DNA from: CAYNSB01 sp964399625
GTDB lineage: Bacteria > Planctomycetota > Phycisphaerae > Phycisphaerales > UBA1924
Length of the DNA: 64,000 bases
Reading direction: 5' to 3'
Assembly: GCA_964399625.1 (NCBI GenBank)
Contig: CAYNSB010000014.1
Location: 1-64,000, forward strand
This document shows positions 1 to 7,091 of this stretch, one piece after another; the first letter of the stretch is position 1; each line of letters begins with the position of its first letter. Both the position numbers and the translations under genes were made by a program. Below the pieces are notes generated by a model, which was not told the origin of the DNA, searched no databases, and saw only the letters and a list, made by a program, of their open reading frames with translations.

Positions 1-332
1 ACGTTGACCGCGATGGCGCGCGGGCTGTTCAGAACGCCCGAGAGCATGGCGACGCCTTGCTCGGTGAAGGCGTAGGGCGCGTAGCGGCGACCGCCGCGGC
101 CAGCGGACGAATCCACACGTTGCTTCAGGAACTCCAGTTCTTCAGAGTTGAGCTGAAACATGAAGTCGTCGGGAAACCGGTCTTCGTTGCGTTTGACTGC
201 CTGCAACAGAACTCGAGTTTCAACCCCGTACAGCGTCGCGAGATCGCTATCCAGAATTACCTTTTGACCTCGGATCAGAAGGATCGAGTTGGTGATCCGT
301 TCAAGCGGAATCATGGCTCGGCCAGCATCCAT
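1..332 (-). CDS. ORF6N-domain DNA-binding-type protein, partial (3' end outside window)
   Basis: The reverse strand reads MDAGRAMIPLERITNSILLI, then IRGQKVILDSDLATLYGVET, and near residues 80-95 RRYAPYAFTEQGVAML. These are the hallmarks of the ORF6N domain, found in phage antirepressor-like and bacterial chromosomal proteins thought to bind DNA. The stop lies beyond position 1, so only about 110 N-terminal residues are seen. The start at 332 is an ATG; a second in-frame ATG at 314 begins MIPLERI and is equally plausible. The upstream 320 bp holds five palindromes (390-660). In relatives recalled from the family, the segment before GGRR reads like LRSQxVTSS; here it is LKQRVDSS, so this copy has drifted there. 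Function in the cell is unknown; a regulatory role is inferred from the family only. Confidence 0.85.
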   Translation of the reverse strand, partial: MDAGRAMIPLERITNSILLIRGQKVILDSDLATLYGVETRVLLQAVKRNEDRFPDDFMFQLNSEELEFLKQRVDSSAGRGGRRYAPYAFTEQGVAMLSGVLNSPRAIAVN

Positions 333-389
333 GAAAACACCCTACCATAACCCAATCACGACGACAAGTTCTTGGCCGGGAGACGGCCT

Positions 390-418
390 GTTTGAGATCA
401 CAGATTGTGATCTCAAAC
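390..418. repeat. Palindrome unit 1 of 5
   Basis: Two 13-nt arms pair perfectly (left arm GTTTGAGATCACA) around a 3-nt centre GAT. As codons from 392 it reads LRSQIVISN. It is the unit closest to the ORF6N start, 58 bp upstream of the ATG at 332. Confidence 0.9.
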
Positions 419-467
419 GGCAAGAAAAATAGTAGCTATGGCTACACGTCGACGCGGAAGGCGCCAG

Positions 468-496
468 GTTTGAGGTGCCAAATTGGTACCTCAAAC
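468..496. repeat. Palindrome unit 2 of 5
   Basis: Left arm GTTTGAGGTGCCA, centre AAT, and a right arm that pairs except for one G-T position, which would still pair as G-U in RNA. As codons from 470 it reads LRCQIGTSN, in phase with unit 1 (78 nt apart). Confidence 0.9.
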
Positions 497-542
497 ATTG
501 AAACTCTCTGGTTTCGCCCGGAATTTGCAAGGTCTCGGGTTC

Positions 543-571
543 GTTTGAGGTTCCAAATTGGAACCTCAAAA
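543..571. repeat. Palindrome unit 3 of 5
   Basis: Left arm GTTTGAGGTTCCA, centre AAT; 12 of 13 pairs match and only the outermost fails. As codons from 545 it reads LRFQIGTSK, in phase with units 1 and 2 (75 nt from unit 2). Confidence 0.9.
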
Positions 572-589
572 ATGTAGCTCAAGCTACGC

Positions 590-618
590 CTATGAGGTCA
601 CAAATTGTGACCTCAAAC
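590..618. repeat. Palindrome unit 4 of 5
   Basis: The inner ten pairs are perfect (TGAGGTCACA against its complement) around centre AAT; outer pairs have decayed on the left side. As codons from 592 it reads MRSQIVTSN. Spacing from unit 3 is 47 nt, so it is out of phase with units 1-3. Confidence 0.9.
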
Positions 619-631
619 GGATCCCGCCTCC

Positions 632-660
632 ACTTGAGGTTCCAATTTGGCACCTCAAGT
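632..660. repeat. Palindrome unit 5 of 5, overlapping a stop codon
   Basis: Left arm ACTTGAGGTTCCA, centre ATT, with one mismatch between the arms. As codons from 634 it reads LRFQFGTSS, in phase with unit 4 (42 nt apart). Positions 655-657 are also the stop codon of the minus-strand ribbon gene, so the element has landed on, or supplies, the 3' end of that gene. Confidence 0.9.
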
Positions 661-1284
661 TGCGATAGCCCGAGTCACTCCGCATTCAGGGCACCGGCCC
701 AATCCCCCAGCGTCGTACCCACACATTCCGCATCGGTCCCGCGCCAGCCTGAGACTGTGCCGACCAATCACGGACCCGCGCCACGCGATCCACGGAACAA
801 ACCCAAATAGCGCGACGTTTATTGCGAATCCCGACCAAACAATGCTGGTCGGAACCTCCCGGTTCATTTGCAGATTCCGCGACCAGAACACTCCGAGATC
901 CACGGCGGTGAACTGATCCCCCGCAATGACGCCTCGATGATCGTTGTCCGCAAAGAAAGCTCGACACGGCCATCCCGCATCGCATCTCCACCTCAATGGC
1001 CTGAATGCAGACATGCAGAAACCGCCGGGGTCTTCCTCGAGCAACTCCACTTGATATCGAATCCCAGGACCGTCGCTCCACCGGCGGTACGCAAACCAAA
1101 CCTCTGGAGCGGCCCCGGGAGCTGGAGGACCCACGAGCTCTCCAAACGGCCAGTCCGTTTCGGAGGCCTGCGGCGGACCCATCGGCGCAAGCAACGCCGC
1201 CCCCCACGACACCGCGATCGAGGCCACAACCCCAGCGGACAAGCACACCCCAGCATGCCAAGCGTGTTTGACCATGTTCCTCAT
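655..1284 (-). CDS. Small membrane protein with C-terminal zinc ribbon (paralogue 2)
   Basis: A 209-residue protein beginning MRNMVKHAWHAGVCLSAG, with an N-terminal hydrophobic segment (about 10-32), a soluble middle and a second hydrophobic stretch around 150-170. It ends with CGMCGY...CPEC (cysteine pairs at about 185/188 and 198/201), a probable zinc ribbon. The start at 1284 is chosen because its ATG overlaps the TGA of the gene before it (ATGA), which implies translational coupling. Sequence order, topology and ribbon match the gene at 1281-1916, so the two are tandem duplicates. The family is common in planctomycetes and its function is not known to me. The stop codon lies inside palindrome unit 5. 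Confidence 0.8.
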   Translation of the reverse strand: MRNMVKHAWHAGVCLSAGVVASIAVSWGAALLAPMGPPQASETDWPFGELVGPPAPGAAPEVWFAYRRWSDGPGIRYQVELLEEDPGGFCMSAFRPLRWRCDAGWPCRAFFADNDHRGVIAGDQFTAVDLGVFWSRNLQMNREVPTSIVWSGFAINVALFGFVPWIAWRGSVIGRHSLRLARDRCGMCGYDAGGLGRCPECGVTRAIAT

Positions 1285-1916
1285 CCCGTCACAGGCGCCG
1301 ATTTTGATGCCTTCCTCGATACTGCGCCGCACTCCGGACACCTTGGCAACTCCCGGACCTCATAGCCACACTCGCCGCAATGGCCACGTGCAAGTCGACG
1401 CCAACGACTTCCCGCAATGCATCCTCGCCACACCAGCCACGGCGACACGCCTATGACCGCAACATTCGCCGCCAGTCCACGCCATTGAATCGTTGTCGGA
1501 ACCGCCCTGGGTTGCGGCCTAACGATCGGACTCCACGTTCCCTTCCACACGATGTCTGGCGCTCGCCATCTCTCCAGCACGATCAAGCCGGGCAGGAGAC
1601 TTGACGTCGACATGCAGGGCCAGGGCCAACCCGATTGACTCGAAAACATGGGGATCCCAATTGAAATGGGGCCTCCCCAAGCACCTTCTCTTCGCTCGCG
1701 GAGATCCATCTGCGTTTCCATTTCGAACTTAGTTGCGAATCCGCATTTGCTCGACAAGTAAATGGTCCGCGGCCAATGCCCCGTCCGAACAAGGTCTGTT
1801 TCCGTTTCTATCTCGGGGCCCAGCGGTGCCCAAAGTGCCGCCCCCCACGCCAGCCCCACCGACACCACCACCCCTATCAGCAGAAACAGAATCAAGCTCA
1901 GCACCAGCTTCCGCAT
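1281..1916 (-). CDS. Small membrane protein with C-terminal zinc ribbon (paralogue 1)
   Basis: A 211-residue protein starting MRKLVLSLILFLLIGVVVSV, a clear N-terminal membrane anchor or uncleaved signal. A soluble region follows, then a hydrophobic segment near residues 148-168, and a terminal ribbon CGECGY...CPEC (cysteines about 180/183 and 193/196). The sequence LAWGAALWAPLGP aligns with SWGAALLAPMGP in the downstream paralogue. A GGAG lies very close upstream of the ATG. The substrate and role are unknown; membrane location with the ribbon at the C-terminal side is inferred from the hydrophobic segments. Confidence 0.8.
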   Translation of the reverse strand: MRKLVLSLILFLLIGVVVSVGLAWGAALWAPLGPEIETETDLVRTGHWPRTIYLSSKCGFATKFEMETQMDLRERREGAWGGPISIGIPMFSSQSGWPWPCMSTSSLLPGLIVLERWRAPDIVWKGTWSPIVRPQPRAVPTTIQWRGLAANVAVIGVSPWLVWRGCIAGSRWRRLARGHCGECGYEVRELPRCPECGAVSRKASKSAPVTG

Positions 1917-1931
1917 CTGCTCCTCCCGGCA

Positions 1932-3503
1932 TCATCCCACCACATGCGCCGGCCCCGGCGTCTCCTCCGTGATCTTCTCCTTCTTCACATCCTTACCGGG
2001 TTCCAGACATGAAAACAACCACATGTCATCGTTCACCCGCGCCTGCAGATGCACCGGCCGGCCCCACAGAACCCGCAGGTTGCTCAGCACCTGATTCGAC
2101 CTGGCGATCTCAACCTCCAGCCCCGTCCACTGATGGGCCAGGTACAACTCGCCGCGATTCAGGTAGTTGGCATCCACCACGTAGATGAAAGGCTCGCCGC
2201 GGTTGGTCAGGTGGTGCAGCAGCGTCCCCTTCACCCGCTCAAAGTCGCGGCTGACGATCTTCATCTCCCCCGTGTTGGGGTCGCGCTTGTGCTGATACAT
2301 CTTGTGCCGCTCGACGAACTCCGGCGTCAAAAACTCATCGATGAACGACACATCGTTGTAGATCCGCCGGACCTCGAAGATCTTGTCCCGCCCCTTCATG
2401 CTCTTGTCATCGAAGCGGTCCTTGTCGCCGACACCTTCCATCGACTCCCACGCCGCGCCGTGCTGCCCCGTGTTCCACCGCCGCTCGATGTCCTTGAACA
2501 TCTCGACGCCGATCTTGTACGGGTTGAACCCGCCCGGGGCCATGTGCACCACGCCCGAGTGCTGGTCCGCGTAGTGGATGATTTCGCTCGACTCCAGAAA
2601 GTGCGACGTCATCAGCTTGCTGTGCCAGTACGTCGCCCATCCCTCGTTCATGATCTTGGTCATCGCCTGGGGCGCGAAGTAGTACGCCTCGTCGCGGATG
2701 ATCGAGAGCACGTCGATCTGCCAGTCGTCCAGCGGCGCGTGGCGGAGCAGGAACTGCAGCACGTCGCGCGTGGGGCGCGCGGGCCAGCGTGTCTTCTGGG
2801 CCCTGTGCTCCTCGGCGTACTCCTTCTTCTGCCGCTCCATCTCGGAGGCGGGGTTGATGAAGGGGTCCATGTAGTCCTTGGCGGGCAGCTTGTCGGGCAC
2901 GAACCCGCGCGAGGAGGGCGCGCCGTCCTGCTCATCGAGCAGCGGGTGCGCCGAGGCCCCCGACGCGGGCGCGGGCTCACGCGCGACGAACGCCGAGTGC
3001 GGATCGATCAGGTGCTCGATCGCCAGGCAGTCGTCGATGAAGCGCTCGACGCTGGACTGCCCGTGCCGCTCGATGTGCCGGCGCACGCGCGTCGCGTGGT
3101 TGGCCATCTGGTCCATCATCTTGCGGTCGGTCTTGGAGAACCAGAAGTTGTGCTTGAAGAAGTCCGCGTGCCCGTACACGTGCGCCATGACCAGCTTCTG
3201 GTCCGTGACGGCGTTGCTCTCCTGCAGGTACGCGTAGCACGGGTCGTTGTTGATCACCATCTCGTAGATGCGCCCGAGCCCGTAGGCGTCGCGCTTGGAG
3301 AGCTTTTCGTACTCCATGCCCCAGCGCCAGTGCGGGTACCGCACCGGGAAGCCCTGGTACGCCGCGATCTGGTTCATCGTGTCGAACGGAAGAACCTCGA
3401 ACACCACCTCGTAGAAGTCCAGCCCATAGGCGATCGCGCGGGCCTTGATCGCCTTCATGTGCTCGAGCAGCTCAGGACTGAGGTCTGTGCAGGTGGCGGG
3501 CAT
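1932..3503 (-). CDS. spoVR: SpoVR family protein
   Basis: 523 residues, about the usual family length. The start MPATCTDLSPELLEHMKAIK, the VYGHADFFKHNFWFS region, the RDEAYYFAPQAMTKIMNEGW segment with TYWHSKLM, and the C-terminal HQWTGLEVE are all characteristic of SpoVR/YcgB. The name comes from a Bacillus spore-cortex phenotype, but the family is widespread in non-sporulating bacteria, often near the YeaH and PrkA genes. Neither partner is present here; the gene stands alone, diverging from the PEP-CTERM gene. The conserved His and Glu residues suggest an enzyme, but the reaction is not established. Confidence 0.93.
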   Translation of the reverse strand: MPATCTDLSPELLEHMKAIKARAIAYGLDFYEVVFEVLPFDTMNQIAAYQGFPVRYPHWRWGMEYEKLSKRDAYGLGRIYEMVINNDPCYAYLQESNAVTDQKLVMAHVYGHADFFKHNFWFSKTDRKMMDQMANHATRVRRHIERHGQSSVERFIDDCLAIEHLIDPHSAFVAREPAPASGASAHPLLDEQDGAPSSRGFVPDKLPAKDYMDPFINPASEMERQKKEYAEEHRAQKTRWPARPTRDVLQFLLRHAPLDDWQIDVLSIIRDEAYYFAPQAMTKIMNEGWATYWHSKLMTSHFLESSEIIHYADQHSGVVHMAPGGFNPYKIGVEMFKDIERRWNTGQHGAAWESMEGVGDKDRFDDKSMKGRDKIFEVRRIYNDVSFIDEFLTPEFVERHKMYQHKRDPNTGEMKIVSRDFERVKGTLLHHLTNRGEPFIYVVDANYLNRGELYLAHQWTGLEVEIARSNQVLSNLRVLWGRPVHLQARVNDDMWLFSCLEPGKDVKKEKITEETPGPAHVVG

Positions 3504-3817
3504 AACTGGTTATCGGCGATGGGTCACCCGTCTATACGCCGACCGGCGCCGAAGGATCGAGGATTCGAAAGCCGGCTCCCGCTGATGCAACGGCTTGCTT
3601 TGCAAAAAGTCGTTTGAATTGTCTCGAACTTTGTGCAAAGCATCAGTATTCTTGCGAAGCCCGAGGTAAACGCCCGGGCTTGGAGTGAGAGGGCGACGAC
3701 GCCCCACAATCTGGGTCCTGGGCCGGTGACTCGGAACGCGTGCTTCCGGGGGGCGATCGGCGACGTGCGCGCCCGTGCTCGCCGTCATGGCTGGACCCGC
3801 AAGAGAGGGACAAGACC
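3504..3817. other. Divergent intergenic region (314 bp)
   Basis: It separates spoVR (minus) and the PEP-CTERM gene (plus), so it should hold both promoters, though no convincing -35/-10 pair is visible. It contains one hairpin at 3657-3681 (AAGCCCG paired with CGGGCTT over an 11-nt loop) and an AT-richer tract at 3600-3655. No gene is supported here. Confidence 0.5.
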
Positions 3818-4732
3818 ATGAAGTTGACGATCGCACTTTCCGTCGCCGCGTCGCTCGCGATCTCCGCGGGCGCTCTGGCCCAGGCGGGCTCGGGCGTTTC
3901 CATCACGAACAACAACGTGACGTGGACGCAGCCCGATTGGCCCACGACCAACACGGCCGCGGCGAGCACGTGGATGCCCGCCTCCCAGCCCAACGCCTTC
4001 ACCGTGAACGACCTGCCGCTGGGCGTGAACTCGTTCACGAACTTCGCCAACCAGAACGGGTGGTGGTACCGCTTCTCCACCGCTGGCGGCGCGGAGCTCC
4101 GCGAGCGCAACTTCGCGAACCTCGGGCCGGCGACGATCGTGGGCAACCAGGCGACGTGGACCTTCTCCCTCGCCAGCACGAACGCGTCGCTCCCGGACGT
4201 CGTCAACGCGGTGCTCACGCAGACCGTGACCGGCTCGGGCAACCAGCAGGGCAGCATGTCCCAGAGCCTCACGCTGACGAACAACGGCGCGACGAACGTC
4301 TCGATCCGCCTGTTCAACTGGATGAAGTATCACTCGGGCTTCACGCTCTCGTCGTCCAACGCCGTCGTGGGCGCGCTGGGCAGCGTGAAGAGCACGAACA
4401 ACAACAGCTGGGCCTTCCCGGTGAGCGTGACGATGGCGACCGACGGCTCGGGCACGGGCTCCTGGCGGGCCGATACCGCGAGCACGTCGTCGGGCATCCT
4501 GTCGCTGCTGTCGGACGCCTCGATCCTCGGTTCGCCCCTGAACAACCAGATCAACGCGCTGGGCGTGACCTCGGGCAACGTCTCGAACCTGTCCAACGCC
4601 TTCGTCTGGGACGTGACGATCCCCGCCGGCAGCTCGGTGACGATCGGCGACTCGCTGACGGTCGTTCCCGCGCCCGCGTCCCTGGCGCTTGTGGGCCTGG
4701 GCGGGCTGATCGCGGGCCGTCGTCGCCGCTGA
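3818..4732 (+). CDS. Secreted protein with PEP-CTERM-like sorting signal
   Basis: 304 residues. A Sec signal peptide (MKLTIALSVAASLAISAGAL, cleavage near ALAQA) is followed by a Ser/Thr/Asn-rich, probably beta-rich body. The C-terminus has VPAPASLALVGLGGLIAGRR: a VPAP variant of the PEP box, a hydrophobic helix and an Arg cluster ending RRRR. PEP-CTERM tails direct proteins to an exosortase; none is encoded in this window. The start at 3818 is favoured by GAGAGGGA a few bases upstream and by the signal peptide; a GTG further upstream at 3740 would only add a basic, unlikely leader. A terminator hairpin follows at 4804. Confidence 0.85.
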   Translation: MKLTIALSVAASLAISAGALAQAGSGVSITNNNVTWTQPDWPTTNTAAASTWMPASQPNAFTVNDLPLGVNSFTNFANQNGWWYRFSTAGGAELRERNFANLGPATIVGNQATWTFSLASTNASLPDVVNAVLTQTVTGSGNQQGSMSQSLTLTNNGATNVSIRLFNWMKYHSGFTLSSSNAVVGALGSVKSTNNNSWAFPVSVTMATDGSGTGSWRADTASTSSGILSLLSDASILGSPLNNQINALGVTSGNVSNLSNAFVWDVTIPAGSSVTIGDSLTVVPAPASLALVGLGGLIAGRRRR

Positions 4733-4803
4733 GCGGATCGTTCAGACACTCGCGTCGCGCGATGCACGTCGCGACGAACACGGACTCGTGGGTTTACTTC
4801 TCC

Positions 4804-4837
4804 GCCGCCCGATCTCCCAGTGGGGTCGGGCGGCTTT
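4804..4837 (+). terminator. Rho-independent terminator after the PEP-CTERM gene
   Basis: GCCGCCCGA (4804-4812) pairs perfectly with TCGGGCGGC (4826-4834) over a 13-nt loop, followed by TTT. It lies 72 bp after the stop at 4732 and also faces the end of the convergent ribbon gene at 4866. Confidence 0.75.
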
Positions 4838-4865
4838 CGTTGGGCGATCCTTTCGGTTTGCCCAG

Positions 4866-5390
4866 CTAAAACGTGAGGACTTGCCAGGTATAAAGCACAG
4901 CCTTCTCAATGATCTCAATCAGCACGCTCCACATCAGCATCCGAATGCTGAACAGAACTGCCTTCCCACGATCCGAATCTTGAGCGTGCGAGCGCCGGCG
5001 CAATCCGCGTCCGAGCAGAGTGATGCACACGCAGGCAACGATGAAGCCACTCACTTGCGAGGAGATCAAGAACGCTTGCTGAACTGGAGGCAGCGCGGGC
5101 AAGATCCTTGAGTAGGTGTTGATTGCAAAGTAGACTTGAAATCCCAGGCGCCAAACGAAGCCTGCTAGCAGTATCCAGATCGCCCACAGCGAGAGTCGGC
5201 GCGTGGATTCCAGCGGCGTCGACGCGCCCATCACATGAAGCGCGATCGCCCGGCTGCACTCGGGGCACCTGTCCGTCGTGATGCCACGCAGGTTGTAGCC
5301 GCACCCCGGGCAGGGCACATCGCGATCGCGGAGGTAGCTCGCCAACAAGGTGCGTTCGTCCGATGATGGGCTTGCGGATTGCTGATCCAT
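4866..5390 (-). CDS. Membrane protein with N-terminal zinc ribbon (paralogue 4)
   Basis: 174 residues starting MDQQSASPSSDERTLLASYL. A ribbon near residues 26-42 reads CPGCGYNL...CPECSRAI, followed by about three to four hydrophobic segments (LSLWAIWILLAGFVW, QAFLISSQVSGFIVACVCIT, LFSIRMLMWSVLIEII). The start at 5390 is chosen because the longer frame would run into the preceding gene. It lies 13 bp after the gene at 5404-5883, which has the same design; the pair look like tandem duplicates. No biochemical role is known to me. Confidence 0.75.
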   Translation of the reverse strand: MDQQSASPSSDERTLLASYLRDRDVPCPGCGYNLRGITTDRCPECSRAIALHVMGASTPLESTRRLSLWAIWILLAGFVWRLGFQVYFAINTYSRILPALPPVQQAFLISSQVSGFIVACVCITLLGRGLRRRSHAQDSDRGKAVLFSIRMLMWSVLIEIIEKAVLYTWQVLTF

Positions 5391-5403
5391 GCGTGCCTCC
5401 GTT

Positions 5404-5883
5404 TCAGCGCACCGTCGCGAAGAACAGCGCGGCCAGCCCAAGCGTGATCCCGCCCGTGAGCGCCACCCATGCCCACGCGCGCCCGCCCTCGCGCCACACG
5501 AGCCGACGGCGCGAACGCACCCAGAGGCAGAGCATCAGGACGCCGGCACCCACTCCGACATAGACAGGCCATATCTCCCATAGCCTCGGCCCGCCCCGCC
5601 GCTGGATCATCCTCATCCACGCGATCCACGCGAGCAGCAGCGCATGAAACCCCACTCCCGCGCTGATCGCGATGAGCCCCGTCATGTACGCGGTGCGCTT
5701 GGGCTCCTCACCGCGGATCCAGAGCTCGATGGGCTTGGCGCACTCGGGGCACTTGCCCAGCGTCACGCCGCGCAGGTTGTAACCGCAGCCGGGGCAGGCG
5801 ACATCGTGCCGGCTCAGGAAGAGCGCGAGCAGCGCGCCATCGTGCCCCGCGTCGGCGGGCGATCGATCCCCCGACTGTTCCAT
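5404..5883 (-). CDS. Membrane protein with N-terminal zinc ribbon (paralogue 3)
   Basis: 159 residues beginning MEQSGDRSPADAGHDGALLA. The ribbon CPGCGYNLRGVTLGKCPEC sits near residues 30-50, and is followed by a TM-rich remainder (AYMTGLIAISAGVGFHALLL, WPVYVGVGAGVLMLCLW, WVALTGGITLGLAALFF). Ribbon spacing and the words around it match the genes at 4866 and 7092. In this subset the ribbon is N-terminal, the mirror image of the two proteins at 655-1916. Confidence 0.75.
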   Translation of the reverse strand: MEQSGDRSPADAGHDGALLALFLSRHDVACPGCGYNLRGVTLGKCPECAKPIELWIRGEEPKRTAYMTGLIAISAGVGFHALLLAWIAWMRMIQRRGGPRLWEIWPVYVGVGAGVLMLCLWVRSRRRLVWREGGRAWAWVALTGGITLGLAALFFATVR

Positions 5884-6037
5884 GACAACACCCTACCACA
5901 TCCGCTCGCACGCCGGCGCAAGGTTTGCCGATCCCGAAAAACTCGGATGGATCGCCGCGCGCGACTGAATAACCGCTCGCCCCCGCCCGATAGCCCACGC
6001 GGACTTTCGCACAGACCTCAACACGGAGACTCGACCC

Positions 6038-7009
6038 ATGCGGACCGCTCTTGCTGCTCTCACGATGATCGTCGCCGGCACTACGTTCGCCGGTCCCGAG
6101 ACCAACCCCACGACCACCACGACGACGCAGACCACCACCACGACGACCAGCACCACGTCGTTCACCAACGGCACGCTCACGAACGAGCAGTGGGCGAACA
6201 TCCTGGGCACGTCGTCGCGTCTGCGGGCGCTCTCGCAGAAGGCGGCCAAGGAGTACTTCTTCGTCGCCGCGGGCGTGGACGCCACGACCTACCGCGCGTC
6301 GCTGTCCACGACGATGACGCAGTTCGACTCGGCGTTCACGACGCTCACGCAGGGCTCCGAGACGACGCCGCTCTTCGCGAGCGAGACGGTCGCGACGCAG
6401 TACGACAAGGTGCAGATCTACTGGAGTCAGCTCAAGGAGCTGTACACGAAGGTCGCCGAGGGCGCCGAGCCCAGCCGCGAGAACTTCCCGTTCGTTGACA
6501 CGACGAGCACGCAGGTGTTCGAGGCGATCGAGAAGGCGGGCCAGGAGTACGCCACCGCCGCCAACGCGCAGGTGGGCAGCACGACGTTCGCGCAGACGAT
6601 CAACGCCGTGGGCACACAGCGGGTGCTGTCGCAGCGGCTCGCCAAGGAGTACACGCTGGTGTACCTGGGCGTGTTCCCCAACGAGTCGCAGACGGCCGTG
6701 CAGCAGGGGATGAACCAGTTCGACAAGACGCTCAACGGTCTGTTCACGGGCGACACGACGATGGGCCTGACCGCGGCGCACGAGCCGAGCGTGATCGCGC
6801 AGCTCAACAACATCAAGAGCGCGTGGAGCAACTACCGCCCGCTGCTCGAGAAGGGCGTGAACACGACCCCCGATCGCAGCGATGTCTCCGCGGTCGCCCA
6901 GAGCAACGACACGCTCTTCCAGTCCGTCAACGTCGCGTTCCAGACGCTGCAGGCGATCGGCAAGGGCAACCAGGCGGCGACGGTGACCGGCGAGCAGAAC
7001 GACGAGTGA
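6038..7009 (+). CDS. Secreted protein with two PilJ-N (type IV pili MCP N-terminal) domains
   Basis: 323 residues: a signal peptide (MRTALAALTMIVAGTTFAGP), then a Thr-rich linker of about 20 residues, then two related helical domains. The first has SSRLRALSQKAAKEYFF; the second has GTQRVLSQRLAKEYTLVYLG. These match the PilJ/NarX-type N-terminal sensor motif (RxLSQRxAKEY). Normally this domain is the periplasmic sensor of a chemoreceptor or kinase. Here no transmembrane or signalling domain follows, so it is probably a free periplasmic or exported binding protein. A strong terminator follows 27 bp after the stop. Confidence 0.75.
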   Translation: MRTALAALTMIVAGTTFAGPETNPTTTTTTQTTTTTTSTTSFTNGTLTNEQWANILGTSSRLRALSQKAAKEYFFVAAGVDATTYRASLSTTMTQFDSAFTTLTQGSETTPLFASETVATQYDKVQIYWSQLKELYTKVAEGAEPSRENFPFVDTTSTQVFEAIEKAGQEYATAANAQVGSTTFAQTINAVGTQRVLSQRLAKEYTLVYLGVFPNESQTAVQQGMNQFDKTLNGLFTGDTTMGLTAAHEPSVIAQLNNIKSAWSNYRPLLEKGVNTTPDRSDVSAVAQSNDTLFQSVNVAFQTLQAIGKGNQAATVTGEQNDE

Positions 7010-7036
7010 TGCTCACGCCTCGATCAAAGTAAGAAT

Positions 7037-7071
7037 CGCGGAGCGGGCGAAAGCCCGCTCTGCGTCTTTTT
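7037..7071 (+). terminator. Rho-independent terminator
   Basis: A 12-bp stem (7037-7048 with 7053-7064; core GAGCGGGC/GCCCGCTC) closes a GAAA tetraloop and is followed by TCTTTTT. It ends the PilJ-N gene; the convergent ribbon gene stops at 7092. Confidence 0.9.
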
Positions 7072-7091
7072 GGAGGCACGGCGCGCTCGAT

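Larger units (their letters stand above)
333..654. other. Non-coding interval carrying the palindrome array
   Basis: This stretch separates the upstream ribbon gene (stop at 655) from the ORF6N gene (start at 332); both are on the minus strand. It contains five 29-nt palindromes, listed separately, and two smaller hairpins between them: GTAGC/GCTAC at 432-445 and GTAGCT/AGCTAC at 574-587. The reading frames through it are a by-product of the palindromes, because the same nonapeptide-like motif appears on both strands. I see no other gene here. Confidence 0.7.

Noticed and set aside
390..660. CRISPR array
   Set aside because: The repeats are palindromic, differ between copies, and are spaced irregularly (42-78 nt between centres); no cas genes are nearby.
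392..810. Two short plus-strand genes (392-577 and 592-810)
   Set aside because: Their similarity is only the palindrome translated; they run into the 3' end of the ribbon gene, start at TTG or inside a repeat, and have no ribosome binding site.
3540..3600. A tRNA-like or attachment-site remnant (GGATTCGAAAGCCGG)
   Set aside because: The T-loop-like word is present, but the flanking arms do not pair and no acceptor or anticodon stem can be built.
2049..3617. A 522-codon plus-strand frame opposite spoVR
   Set aside because: It is a GC-driven shadow of spoVR with Val/Arg/His-rich composition and no motif.
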